From the NCBI GenBank assembly GCA_017448245.1, contig JAFSLV010000038.1, positions 1-64,000 of the forward strand: a stretch of DNA of 64,000 nucleotides, given 5' to 3'. The DNA is from Lachnospiraceae bacterium (GTDB taxonomy: Bacteria > Bacillota > Clostridia > Lachnospirales > Lachnospiraceae). Each line of letters begins with the position of its first letter. The first letter of the stretch is position 1. Below, one piece after another: positions 1-8,449 of this stretch. Under the pieces are notes generated by a model. The model worked only from the letters and a program-made list of their open reading frames with translations. It was not told the origin of the DNA and did no database searches. The position numbers and the translations under genes were made by a program.

Positions 1-138
1 CTGCGCCGGTTGGAATATTCTATGTCACTAAAGGTTTGCTGCATACAGTCACCGCCTTATATGGTATTTGGTATGATTCCATTATACAGGGTGTGTTGCT
101 CTTTGTGAACGAGAAAAAGGGATTAAATCAGCGTTTCC

Positions 139-1575
139 CTATATTTTGTGTCCGAGATAGTAAAAACCGCGACAATCATCAAGATGTGCGTGAACGAATG
201 TTCCTATATCTTCCGGATTACCCGGAAAATGGACGAGCAGATTGTTGGACATGCGTCCGGTCAGAAGCGACGGATCCTGCGCATTGATTCCCTCGACAAG
301 CACCTCCTGCGTCTGACCGAGATATTTTGCGCTCTGCCTCCTGGCGCTTGCCTGTACCTCGCAAAGCACACGGTCAAAGGCGTTCTGATTGCGTGCACGC
401 ACCTCCTCTTCGGAAAGCGCTTCTTCCATCAGGGCCGCTTTGGTATGCGAGCGTTTGCTGTAGATAAACGTAAACGCATTGTCAAATGCGCAGGCCCTGA
501 TCACGTCGATTGTCTCATCCACATCCCTTTCGGTTTCCGTCGGAAAGCCGACGAGGATATCCGTCGTGACGGACACCTCCGGTGCTTTTGACCGGAGCCT
601 GTCACACAACGAAAGAAAGTGTGCCTTTGTATAATGGCGGTTCATCAGTGCGAGAATCCTGTCCGACCCCGACTGCAGCGCAAGATGTACATGCCTTGCG
701 ACCTTTTCTTCACGGGCGATCACGTCAATGAGCTCATCCGAAAAATCCTTTGGATGCGACGACATGAATCGCACCCTGCGGATGCCGTCGATCTCACAGA
801 CGCGTGAAAGAAGCGCCGGAAAATCAATCTCTTCGTCCAGCCCCTGACCGTAGGAATTGACATTTTGCCCAAGGAGCATCACCTCGGTAACGCCTTCTTC
901 GGCCAGCCTTGTGATCTCGGACACAATATCGTCCGGCGTTCTCGAACGCTCCCTTCCCCTGACATAAGGAACGATGCAGAAAGAACAGAAATTGTCACAG
1001 CCGTACATAATGTTGACACCGGATTTGAACGGATACTTGCGGATCACCGGCAGGTCTTCCGCAACCTCTCCCGCCTCCTTCCAGACATCCACCACCACAC
1101 GGTCGGACGCATACATCGTGACCAGAAGCTCCGCAAACCTATGGATGTTAAAGGTCCCGAAGATCAGATCGACATGCCGGTACGAGGAGGTGATTTTTTC
1201 GATTGCGCCCTCCTCCTGCATCATGCAGCCGCAGACGGCGATCTTCATGTGCGGCTTTTGTTTTTTGATTCCGGAGAGTCTGCCGATCCGTCCGTAGAGG
1301 CGGTTATCCGCGTTTTCCCTGACCGTGCAGGTGTTAAAGATCACAAAATCGGCATCGTCCTCGTCCGGTGTCTGCCAGAAACCCGCGGCATCAAGGATCC
1401 CCGCGAGTTTTTCGGAATCCCTTGCGTTCATCTGGCAGCCGAATGTCACGACACAGGCGCGTACCGGGCGCCCGAGTTCATTTTCAAGAGAAGAAATCAC
1501 GCGCTTTGCTTCTTCGATCGCAAGAAGCTGTCTTTTTTTTTCTTCTTCGCTGATGCGGACCGGGCGTTTGTTCAT
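139..1575 (-). CDS. miaB: MiaB tRNA-2-methylthio-N6-dimethylallyladenosine synthase
   Basis: Radical-SAM methylthiotransferase that adds the 2-methylthio group to i6A37 of tRNAs. The 478-aa length is normal for the family. Seen in order: an N-terminal UPF0004 domain with GCQMNARDSEK near residue 47, the radical-SAM cysteine triad in YGCDNFCSFCIVP near residue 190, and a C-terminal TRAM-like domain ending in a short basic tail. It is the last gene of the hflK-hflC-GlgX-pepT-miaB operon; its ATG overlaps the pepT stop in an ATGA junction, so translation is probably coupled. Only a weak hairpin (AGGGA/TCCCT followed by TTTTT) lies downstream, so termination is not clearly visible. The close relative MtaB is less likely because the UPF0004 and TRAM parts look MiaB-like. 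Confidence 0.95.
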   Translation of the reverse strand: MNKRPVRISEEEKKRQLLAIEEAKRVISSLENELGRPVRACVVTFGCQMNARDSEKLAGILDAAGFWQTPDEDDADFVIFNTCTVRENADNRLYGRIGRLSGIKKQKPHMKIAVCGCMMQEEGAIEKITSSYRHVDLIFGTFNIHRFAELLVTMYASDRVVVDVWKEAGEVAEDLPVIRKYPFKSGVNIMYGCDNFCSFCIVPYVRGRERSRTPDDIVSEITRLAEEGVTEVMLLGQNVNSYGQGLDEEIDFPALLSRVCEIDGIRRVRFMSSHPKDFSDELIDVIAREEKVARHVHLALQSGSDRILALMNRHYTKAHFLSLCDRLRSKAPEVSVTTDILVGFPTETERDVDETIDVIRACAFDNAFTFIYSKRSHTKAALMEEALSEEEVRARNQNAFDRVLCEVQASARRQSAKYLGQTQEVLVEGINAQDPSLLTGRMSNNLLVHFPGNPEDIGTFVHAHLDDCRGFYYLGHKI

Positions 1576-2849
1576 CGGGCAATCGACCCGTTAGCGGATA
1601 CGTGATAAGCCCCGTAGATTGCAGCGATCTTCAAAAGAATCTCACAGGATAGCTCCATCTCCCGGATCGATGCATACTCATATCTCCCGTGAAAATTATA
1701 TCCGCCGGTGCAGAGATTGGGACAGGGAAGCCCCTTGTAAGAAAGCATCGCGCCGTCGGTGCCCCCGCGGATCGGATGCTCGACGGGCTCAACCTGCAGC
1801 ATGCGCATGGCGTCTCTTGCGTTTTCGACCAGATGCATATGCGGCCGTATCTTCTCGATCATGTTATAGTACACATCCTCCATCAGGAGCTCCACGGTAC
1901 CTTCTCCGTACTTCTGATTGAGAAATGCGCATATGTCGCGCATGGTCTGTTTCTTTTTTTCAAAAAGCGTCCGGTCATGATCACGCAGAATGTAATGCAT
2001 GACCGCCTTTTCGACGGTGCCGCGCATCTGGTTGAGATGAAAGAATCCCTCTCTCCCCTCCGTGTACATCGGGTTTTCAAATACCGGCAGCATTGACTGG
2101 AATTCGTACGCAATCAGCGTGGCGTTAATCATTTTGTTTTTGGCATAGCCCGGATGCACGCTTCTGCCCAGCACCGTGACCTGGGCCTCCGCGGCGTTGA
2201 AGTTTTCGTATTCGAGTTCTCCGAGCGCACCTCCGTCCGCGGTATAGGCACAGTCCGCATCAAAGCGCGCAAGGTCAAAGAATTTCACTCCTTCACCGAT
2301 CTCTTCGTCGGGCGTAAAGCAAATCCGGATATCTCCGTGCGGGATCGAAGGATCCTGCATCAGACGCTCCGCCATCGTCATGATCTCCGCACATCCCGCC
2401 TTGTCATCGGCACCCAGAAGCGTATGCCCGTCGGTAACGATCAGATCATTGCCCTTTTGCTTTAAGAGCTCCGGAAAATCCTTCGGGGAAAGAATCACGC
2501 CATCCTTTTCGTCGAGCACGATATCCTCCCCGTCATACTCTTTGACGATCCGGGGCTTCACATCCCTGCCGGTCACCTCCGGTGACGTGTCCATGTGGGA
2601 GACAAATCCGAGCCGGACGGGCCTTGAACCCGCGGGAAGCATGTCCTTGTTGTTTGCGGGAATCGTACCGTATACATAGCAGTGTTCACGGTCATAATAC
2701 ACATCGGAAAGTCCCAGATCACACATTTCCCTGTAAAGGACTCCGGCGAGATCATGCTGCGCCTTGGTCGAAGGGGACGTGCCGCTTGTTTCGGACGATC
2801 CGGTATCGATCGCCACATAGCGTAAAAATCTGTCAATCAGTGCGCTCAT
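1572..2849 (-). CDS. pepT: Peptidase T (tripeptide aminopeptidase)
   Basis: Zinc-dependent M20B exopeptidase that removes the N-terminal residue of tripeptides in the cytoplasm. Metal-site motifs are present: HMDTSPEVTG, LLGADDKAG, PDEEIGEG and ADGGALGELEYENFN, with the late GGTDGAMLSYKGLPCPNL block. The start is placed at 2849 (MSALIDRFL) and not at the longer open frame to 2903, because AGGAG lies about 8 nt before this ATG and the family begins here. The start lies inside the last codons of the upstream GlgX-like gene (17-nt overlap) and the stop overlaps miaB by 4 nt. About 425 aa, slightly longer than typical. Confidence 0.93.
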   Translation of the reverse strand: MSALIDRFLRYVAIDTGSSETSGTSPSTKAQHDLAGVLYREMCDLGLSDVYYDREHCYVYGTIPANNKDMLPAGSRPVRLGFVSHMDTSPEVTGRDVKPRIVKEYDGEDIVLDEKDGVILSPKDFPELLKQKGNDLIVTDGHTLLGADDKAGCAEIMTMAERLMQDPSIPHGDIRICFTPDEEIGEGVKFFDLARFDADCAYTADGGALGELEYENFNAAEAQVTVLGRSVHPGYAKNKMINATLIAYEFQSMLPVFENPMYTEGREGFFHLNQMRGTVEKAVMHYILRDHDRTLFEKKKQTMRDICAFLNQKYGEGTVELLMEDVYYNMIEKIRPHMHLVENARDAMRMLQVEPVEHPIRGGTDGAMLSYKGLPCPNLCTGGYNFHGRYEYASIREMELSCEILLKIAAIYGAYHVSANGSIAR

Positions 2850-4713
2850 TTTTCTTTTTCTCCTGTCTGATGCCCGCAAAGATCCGGATGCTTCTGGCCG
2901 CATTGACCGTGGTCAGTCCCCTGACCTTTTCGGGCTTTTCCAAAACGGCCTCTTCCTTTTCCGTATCCGCCAGCTGCATCCAGCAAAATCCGGACGGCAG
3001 GGCCGGCATCGCAAAGGAAGTCTCTTCCCAGTACATATTGTAGGTGACATAGAGATACTCGCCCGACGCCGTATCGCTGTAGAGGACACCGAAGGAATGG
3101 GACGTATCGGAAAAATCGGGCTTCCATGCCTCCGCGCCGTGGAAGGAAAGATCGGGATACGGCTTCATGGTACCGGCCGGTGCCTGCAGCAAAGGGCGCT
3201 CGCGCAATACCCGGTAGCGTCTGCGCAGCGACGCAAGAAATGCCACGTATTCCGTTAGCGTACGGTATTTGCCGTTCCTGTCGCGGTCGGTCCATCCGGT
3301 GCGGTTGTCCTGGCAATAGGGATTGTTGTTGCCGTTTTGCGTATTGCCCGACTCGTCTCCCGCATAGAGCAAGGGGGTCTGTCTTGTCAGCATCACCAGC
3401 GTCACGGCATTACGCATCTGCTTTCTGCGCAGCGCATTGACCGCCTTCTTGCGTGTCTCGCCCTCTACGCCGCAGTTCCAGGCGTAGTTGTCGTTTCTGC
3501 CGTCCGATCCGCGCTCTCCGTTTTCGTCGTTTCGCTTATGCTCGTAGGTGACGAGGTCCCGCAGGGTAAATCCGTCATAATTGCAGATAAAATGGATCGA
3601 CGCATACTGTGACACATGCATATACATCGCATCCGCCAGCTCCGAGGCGCTCAAATCATCCCCTTTGAGGAAACGCCTTGCCCTCCACGTAAAGTCGCCC
3701 CCGTACTTGGCCAGATACAGCGGCGCATCCATTGCCACGTCGCGGAACGCGTCGGGATTGCCGGACATGATCTTTAAGTCATGCAGCATCGGATCCGACG
3801 CAATGATGTCCACCGGAATGTTGTCGCTTTTGAGATGAAATCCGTCGATGTGATACTCCGACACCCAGTAACGGATGCAGTCGACCATCAGATTCTTACT
3901 GGTGCCCGGTGCAAAATAAAACTGAAGCAGCACCTCCATCCCCGCGTCATGAAACGCGCGGATCATGTCCTTGCATTCATTGCAGGGATTGAGCTTGTTG
4001 GTGCTGTAGGAAGCGCGCGGCGCAAAATAATACCCGTCCTGATAGCCCCAGAGATTGGGCCGGATCTCCTCCGTATAATCCCTGACAATGGCTCCTTCGT
4101 CCATAAAAATCGCGGGCGCGTCACCGGGTAGCGCACGCCTGGTTGCGGTATGTATCTCATGGATCGGCATCAGCTCGACCGCCGTGACACCGAGCGACTT
4201 GAGGTACGGGATCTTTGCGCACAGCGCCTTAAAGGTCCCGCGCTCTTCCTTCTTTTTGACGGAAGTATCCTGCATCGTATAGGCACGGACGTTGAGACAG
4301 CAGATAAAGGAATCCTCATACGGGATCTGCGGCCTGATATCCCCGCGCCAGTCATAGGGAGGAAGAAGCGAGCGACAGCGCAGCTTCTCCTCCGGCACGA
4401 CCTCGCCAAACTGTTCAAGTCCCACGATCTTGCGCGCATAGGGATCCACAAAAAACGCACCGTCCTCATAGAGCAGATAGGAATCGTAGATATCCCTTAC
4501 GTCCTTGAGGATCGCGCTGAAGAGCCGGCCCGTACGGCAGGATTCGTCAAACAAAAGAATGGTCGGATCCTCCGACGGATCCTCGGTAAAAAGCGCAATG
4601 CCGCAATTCTTGGTACCCCGGTATCGTGCACTGACCTCGACATCATCCCCGTAACCGATGACGCCGAGCGGATAGGCGCTCCCGGGCAGGATCGTGATAT
4701 TCTTTTTACTCAA
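2833..4713 (-). CDS. GlgX/isoamylase-like GH13 protein, catalytic signature lost
   Basis: 626-aa protein with an isoamylase-type N-terminal beta domain (to about residue 135), a GH13 barrel and a C-terminal domain. The overall order matches glycogen debranching enzyme GlgX: VELMPIHEIH near 180, LWGYQDGYYFAPRASYS near 222, DGFTLRDLVTYEHKRNDENG near 380, TPLLYAGDE near 440. All four GH13 signature regions are degenerate. The DxxxNH region I reads LLQFYFAPG (262-270). The region II nucleophile position in HIDGFHLKSD (288-297) has no DGFRFD aspartate. Region III lacks the EPWD glutamate (KIMSGNPD, 314-321). The region IV HD is YD (379-380). It is probably not a hydrolase; glucan binding or a regulatory role is inference. 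Start is TTG at 4713, overlapping hflC by 8 nt. Confidence 0.8.
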   Translation of the reverse strand: MSKKNITILPGSAYPLGVIGYGDDVEVSARYRGTKNCGIALFTEDPSEDPTILLFDESCRTGRLFSAILKDVRDIYDSYLLYEDGAFFVDPYARKIVGLEQFGEVVPEEKLRCRSLLPPYDWRGDIRPQIPYEDSFICCLNVRAYTMQDTSVKKKEERGTFKALCAKIPYLKSLGVTAVELMPIHEIHTATRRALPGDAPAIFMDEGAIVRDYTEEIRPNLWGYQDGYYFAPRASYSTNKLNPCNECKDMIRAFHDAGMEVLLQFYFAPGTSKNLMVDCIRYWVSEYHIDGFHLKSDNIPVDIIASDPMLHDLKIMSGNPDAFRDVAMDAPLYLAKYGGDFTWRARRFLKGDDLSASELADAMYMHVSQYASIHFICNYDGFTLRDLVTYEHKRNDENGERGSDGRNDNYAWNCGVEGETRKKAVNALRRKQMRNAVTLVMLTRQTPLLYAGDESGNTQNGNNNPYCQDNRTGWTDRDRNGKYRTLTEYVAFLASLRRRYRVLRERPLLQAPAGTMKPYPDLSFHGAEAWKPDFSDTSHSFGVLYSDTASGEYLYVTYNMYWEETSFAMPALPSGFCWMQLADTEKEEAVLEKPEKVRGLTTVNAARSIRIFAGIRQEKKKNERTD

Positions 4714-5596
4714 TCCGCATGTCTCCCTGTAATCCGTACAAAATCCGTACCAGTTCGGAATCCTTGTCCAGGATCACCGTATTCCCCTCCCCCGTCATCG
4801 ATGCCTTCAGCGCATCGAGTGAACGCAAAAAATTGTAAAACTCCGCCTTTTCGGGCGTATCATACGCTTCGGCCAGAATCTGCATGTACTGTGCTTCGCC
4901 TTCGGCGATTATGATGTCCGCCTGCATTCTTGCCTCCGACTGCATGACGGATACCGAACGGTCCGTGTCATTCCTGATCTTTTGCGCGTCGGACTCTCCC
5001 TGTGCGCGGTAAGACGCCGCAATATTGTTGCGCTCACTGATCATGCGCTCATATACGGCGCTCTTATTGTCATCGGGCAGATCGAGCGCCTTGATCTGTG
5101 CCTTATGAATGACGATGCCGTAGCCGCCGATATCGGAATTGGACTCGTCCGTCACCATCTGGGTCAGCCGGTCGCCCCTGGCGGATATGATCTCATCCTG
5201 GGACATCGACGAGATGATGTTTTTGGTGGCATTATAGACGGCGACCGAAGCACGGTCCTCCGCCGTGGCCGTCGATCCGTTGAGCGTCTGCATGAAGCGC
5301 ACGGGATCGGTGATCTGCCACAGGATATAGTTGTCGGAGATCATGCTCTTTTTGTCGCTCGTGATCACATCCGAGGGATACAGATCATAGATCTGGATAT
5401 TCCTGGGCAGATAGCTCGTACTCTGGATGAACGGGATCTTCCATTTGAGACCCGCCGTGTCCTCGACGCGGACGATCCTCCCGAACTGCGTCACAACCGC
5501 GTACTGGTTTTCACGGACCGTAAAGAAGCACCCGGAAACGATAAGGAGTATACAAAAAGCGATAACGGCGATCAGCACTTTGACGATTTTTTTCAT
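4706..5596 (-). CDS. hflC: HflC-like band-7 (SPFH) membrane protein
   Basis: Stomatin/prohibitin-fold protein that, with HflK, forms a membrane assembly around the FtsH protease in other bacteria. 296 aa. The N-terminus is two lysines and a hydrophobic run ending in VSGC near residue 23, followed by the band-7 domain (RENQYAVVTQFGRIV onward) and an Ala/Glu-rich helix region (EARMQADIIIAEGEAQYMQ). It overlaps hflK by 4 nt (ATGA) and has a GGAGGGCAGGAG ribosome site within the hflK end. The VSGC would pass as a lipobox, which is not described for classical HflC. FtsH is not in this window. Confidence 0.88.
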   Translation of the reverse strand: MKKIVKVLIAVIAFCILLIVSGCFFTVRENQYAVVTQFGRIVRVEDTAGLKWKIPFIQSTSYLPRNIQIYDLYPSDVITSDKKSMISDNYILWQITDPVRFMQTLNGSTATAEDRASVAVYNATKNIISSMSQDEIISARGDRLTQMVTDESNSDIGGYGIVIHKAQIKALDLPDDNKSAVYERMISERNNIAASYRAQGESDAQKIRNDTDRSVSVMQSEARMQADIIIAEGEAQYMQILAEAYDTPEKAEFYNFLRSLDALKASMTGEGNTVILDKDSELVRILYGLQGDMRIE

Positions 5597-6594
5597 TGCT
5601 CCTGCCCTCCCGTAAAGTCCGCGAGCGGCAAAAGCGTCTGTGTCCCGCCGTCAGAGATGATGATGCGCAGACCCGGCAGCACCTCTTCGATGATCTCGTA
5701 ATAGAGCCGCTGTCTGGTGATGCCCGGATTCTTGGCATACTCTTCGTACATCTGCGTGAATCGTGCGACCTGTCCCTGCGCCTCCGCGATGCGGCCGGCC
5801 TTTTCTGCCTCCGCCTGCTGGAGGATACGATCCGCTTCAGCCTCCGCCGCGGGGAGTTTTTCACTCTGGTACTGTCTGGCGTTGTTGACCGCCGTCTCCG
5901 CACCCTGTTTGGCGGTCTCCACCGCCTTAAAAGCTTCGATGATCTCATCGGTCGGAGGCTCCGCGTCCTGGATCGAGATATTGACGATCTGTAATCCGAT
6001 CTGCAGTTCCTCGAGTTCTCTGGTGATGGTCTCCCGTACCTCCGCCTGGATCCTGCTCTTGGCGGTGGTGATCACATCATCCACCGTATAATTGACGACC
6101 GTGGCGCGGATCGTTGCCTGTGCGACATTACGCAGAATGTCCTCCGGTGCGTTGGACGCATAGAGATAGGCCACCGGATCGCTGACCCTGTATTCCAGAT
6201 AAAAATCGATATCCACAAAATTAAAATCGCTGGTAATCATCGACGCCTCATGCGTGGAGACGGCATTCTGACCGTCCCTTTCCCCGGAGGACGAGACCGT
6301 ATAACCGATCGGCATTCCGTGCGTCGTTGTGTCGACCAGATGCGCCTGCTGCAAAAACGGAATCTTAAAATAGAGCCCCGCACTGCGCACCCCCTGCACC
6401 TGTCCGAACATCGTGACCACCGCCTGCTCCTGCTCGTTAACATGAAAATAGCAGCCGGACAGGGTACTCAAAAGGACAAGGGCGAGCACCACGCCGATGA
6501 TCACGGTCCGTATGCTTTTTGGAGACGGGGTGTTTTTATTCTTTTCCGCACGGTTCTTTTTCTTCCCGAACAGCGAGTTCCAGTCAAATGGCAT
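5593..6594 (-). CDS. hflK: HflK-like band-7 (SPFH) membrane protein
   Basis: Partner of HflC; first gene of the five-gene operon down to miaB. 333 aa: a basic cytoplasmic head of about 30 residues (GKKKNRAEKNKN), one hydrophobic segment (about 31-46) ending LSGC, then the band-7 domain (NEQEQAVVTMFGQVQGV) and a long Ala/Glu/Gln helix (EAEADRILQQAEAEKAGRIAEAQGQ) typical of HflK. The strong site AAGGGAAGGA lies just ahead of the ATG. The 48-nt gap to the upstream helicase gene contains a possible -10 (TATAAG) but no convincing -35, so both read-through and a private promoter are possible. Confidence 0.88.
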   Translation of the reverse strand: MPFDWNSLFGKKKNRAEKNKNTPSPKSIRTVIIGVVLALVLLSTLSGCYFHVNEQEQAVVTMFGQVQGVRSAGLYFKIPFLQQAHLVDTTTHGMPIGYTVSSSGERDGQNAVSTHEASMITSDFNFVDIDFYLEYRVSDPVAYLYASNAPEDILRNVAQATIRATVVNYTVDDVITTAKSRIQAEVRETITRELEELQIGLQIVNISIQDAEPPTDEIIEAFKAVETAKQGAETAVNNARQYQSEKLPAAEAEADRILQQAEAEKAGRIAEAQGQVARFTQMYEEYAKNPGITRQRLYYEIIEEVLPGLRIIISDGGTQTLLPLADFTGGQEQ

Positions 6595-6642
6595 GTCTGT
6601 TCCTTCCCTTATACTATGATTGACGCAAACAAAGATATCTTA

Positions 6643-8418
6643 TCACAAATCTTCTGATTTAGAAAGAAGCGGCATCACGGGAGCGAGAAATCTCGACACC
6701 GGACGTACCACACGTCCGCCCTGCCTGTGGAAGGAAAGATGCAGTTCCTGTCTGGCTCTTGTCATCGCCACATACATCATGCGTCTTTCTTCCGCGATCT
6801 GTGATTCCTCCCTCGCCCGGAGATCGGGCAGCGCCCCCTCATTGAGTGCGGGTAAAAACACCGTATCGTATTCGAGCCCCTTGGCCGCATGGATGGTCCT
6901 GATCCGTACCCCGTCCTTTTTGGAGTGTGTCCCGGCGGTTTGTTCCGATACCGCCTCCCGTTCTTCGCACACCAGCAGAAACGCACGGATTTCGGGATAT
7001 CCCGCGGCATCCTCCTGCATGATTCCAAGCGTTTGAAGGGACTTTGCGTAAGCGCTCCCCGTCAGCCTTTCCTGCAGATACTTCTCATAACCGAGTGCCC
7101 GTCGGATATAAGAAACCGCAAGAGCGCTTTTGAGTGTTCCGATCAGCGCGGATTTTTTTTCTGCCGCACAAAACACCGGATGGTGCTTCAGACGCGCAAG
7201 ATCCTCCCGCGTTGCCGCACCGGTTGCCGCACGCAAAAAAGCGCACATCTCTCTTGCCGGATGTGTGGAATAGATGCTTTTGATCCTTTCCTGCATATGG
7301 TAGGGAAACCCCGCGTTTTGCAGCTTACGTACAAGTTCTCCCGCATAAGCGGTCGTACGGAAGAGCACCGCAACGCGGCTGAAGTCTGTCTGGCCCCCTT
7401 CTTTCATCCTGCCGAGTTCCTTCAGAATCGCCTCCGCCTCTTCCCGTGCACCCTCATACGCGCGAAGCGTCACAAGACCCTCAACGTGAGGCGTTGCACT
7501 CCTGAGCTTTTTGGTAAAACGGTCCCTGTTTTTTTCAACGACCTTTAAGGAAGCGTCGATGACCGCGGGGACAGAACGGTAATTGTCGGTCAGATACAAA
7601 ACCTTTGCCCCCGGATAATCCCGCATAAAACGCCGCATGACCTGCGGGCTCGCACCGCGGAAACCGTAGATCGACTGGTCGTCATCCCCTACGACAAAGA
7701 GATTGTTTTTTGGTGCCGCAAGAAGCCTGACGATCTCATTCTGTACGGGGCAGACGTCCTGGTATTCATCCACCAGCAGATACGGAAATCGCGCTCTCCA
7801 CATCGAAAGCAGTTCCCTGTTATCCGACAAAAGCTTCAGACAATCCGGCGCAATGTCGTCATAGCCAGGCAGAAAGCGTTCCTTCCTCCTGCGCTCGTAA
7901 GCCTCACAGATAGCGGGAAACATCGCGGCATACGGTGTCCCCGGACCGGACGCCGTAAAGTCAATCGTACTGTTTTTACAGTAAGACATCCGCTCAAGCA
8001 AACGCTCCGCGATATCTCCCGTGCTCTCCTGACCCGCTTCCTCGAGCACTTCTTTCATCAGCCGCAGGGCATCCGCCCGCTGCAGAAACTTTCTTCCTTC
8101 CCTGTTCTCCTCAAATCCAGCCGATTGCAGGATTTTATAAAAAACGGCATGAAAGGTACCAAAGGTTACACCCGGGAAGGCATGATCCGTTATGCGCAAA
8201 AACCGCTGCTGCATCTCTTCGGCCGCCGCTCTTGTGTAGGTGATGACGAGGATCTGTCCGGGCGGTACAAGATGACGCGTGATCAGGCGCACCACCCGTT
8301 GTGTAAGAACGGTGGTTTTTCCGCTGCCCGGACCCGCGAGCAGCATACAGGGGCCCTGATGATGCATGGCCGCTTCTTCCTGTTCTTTGTTGAGGCTGAT
8401 CTTATCGGAAACTTTCAT
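6643..8418 (-). CDS. UvrD/Rep/PcrA-family ATP-dependent DNA helicase (short form)
   Basis: Superfamily 1A 3'-5' helicase. Visible motifs: Walker A LLAGPGSGKTTVL (motif I), YTRAAAEEM (Ia), VDEYQDV (II), GDDDQSIYGFRGA (III), LTDNYRS (IV), HAAKGLEYDTVFLP (V) and YVAMTRARQEL (VI). At about 591 aa it is 130-150 residues shorter than PcrA/UvrD and ends soon after motif VI, so the C-terminal partner-binding tail is missing. Start set at 8418 (MKVSDKISLNKEQ) because the family begins here; the upstream extension of the open frame overlaps mscS antisense and has no homology-like content. The ribosome site is poor (AAGTAAAAG). Which branch (PcrA, UvrD or a YrrC-like side family) cannot be settled by eye. 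Confidence 0.85.
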   Translation of the reverse strand: MKVSDKISLNKEQEEAAMHHQGPCMLLAGPGSGKTTVLTQRVVRLITRHLVPPGQILVITYTRAAAEEMQQRFLRITDHAFPGVTFGTFHAVFYKILQSAGFEENREGRKFLQRADALRLMKEVLEEAGQESTGDIAERLLERMSYCKNSTIDFTASGPGTPYAAMFPAICEAYERRRKERFLPGYDDIAPDCLKLLSDNRELLSMWRARFPYLLVDEYQDVCPVQNEIVRLLAAPKNNLFVVGDDDQSIYGFRGASPQVMRRFMRDYPGAKVLYLTDNYRSVPAVIDASLKVVEKNRDRFTKKLRSATPHVEGLVTLRAYEGAREEAEAILKELGRMKEGGQTDFSRVAVLFRTTAYAGELVRKLQNAGFPYHMQERIKSIYSTHPAREMCAFLRAATGAATREDLARLKHHPVFCAAEKKSALIGTLKSALAVSYIRRALGYEKYLQERLTGSAYAKSLQTLGIMQEDAAGYPEIRAFLLVCEEREAVSEQTAGTHSKKDGVRIRTIHAAKGLEYDTVFLPALNEGALPDLRAREESQIAEERRMMYVAMTRARQELHLSFHRQGGRVVRPVSRFLAPVMPLLSKSEDL

Positions 8419-8435
8419 TTCTTTTACTTGTCTGC

Positions 8436-8441
8436 TATACT
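8436..8441 (+). promoter_or_regulatory. Extended -10 of mscS, 8 nt before the ATG
   Basis: TGC-TATACT; the hexamer ends 8 nt before the mscS ATG at 8450. No Shine-Dalgarno-like purine run lies between (CTTATGTTTC region). The predicted transcription start falls on or next to the start codon. The -35 (TTTCAT at 17 bp spacing) is weak, as is usual with an extended -10. Confidence 0.55.
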
Positions 8442-8449
8442 TATGTTTC

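Noticed and set aside
36..287. Small plus-strand open frame at the left edge (MLHTVTALYGIWYDSI...)
   Set aside because: More than half overlaps miaB antisense, there is no ribosome site, and no family is recognised; the first 138 bp otherwise hold nothing I can support.
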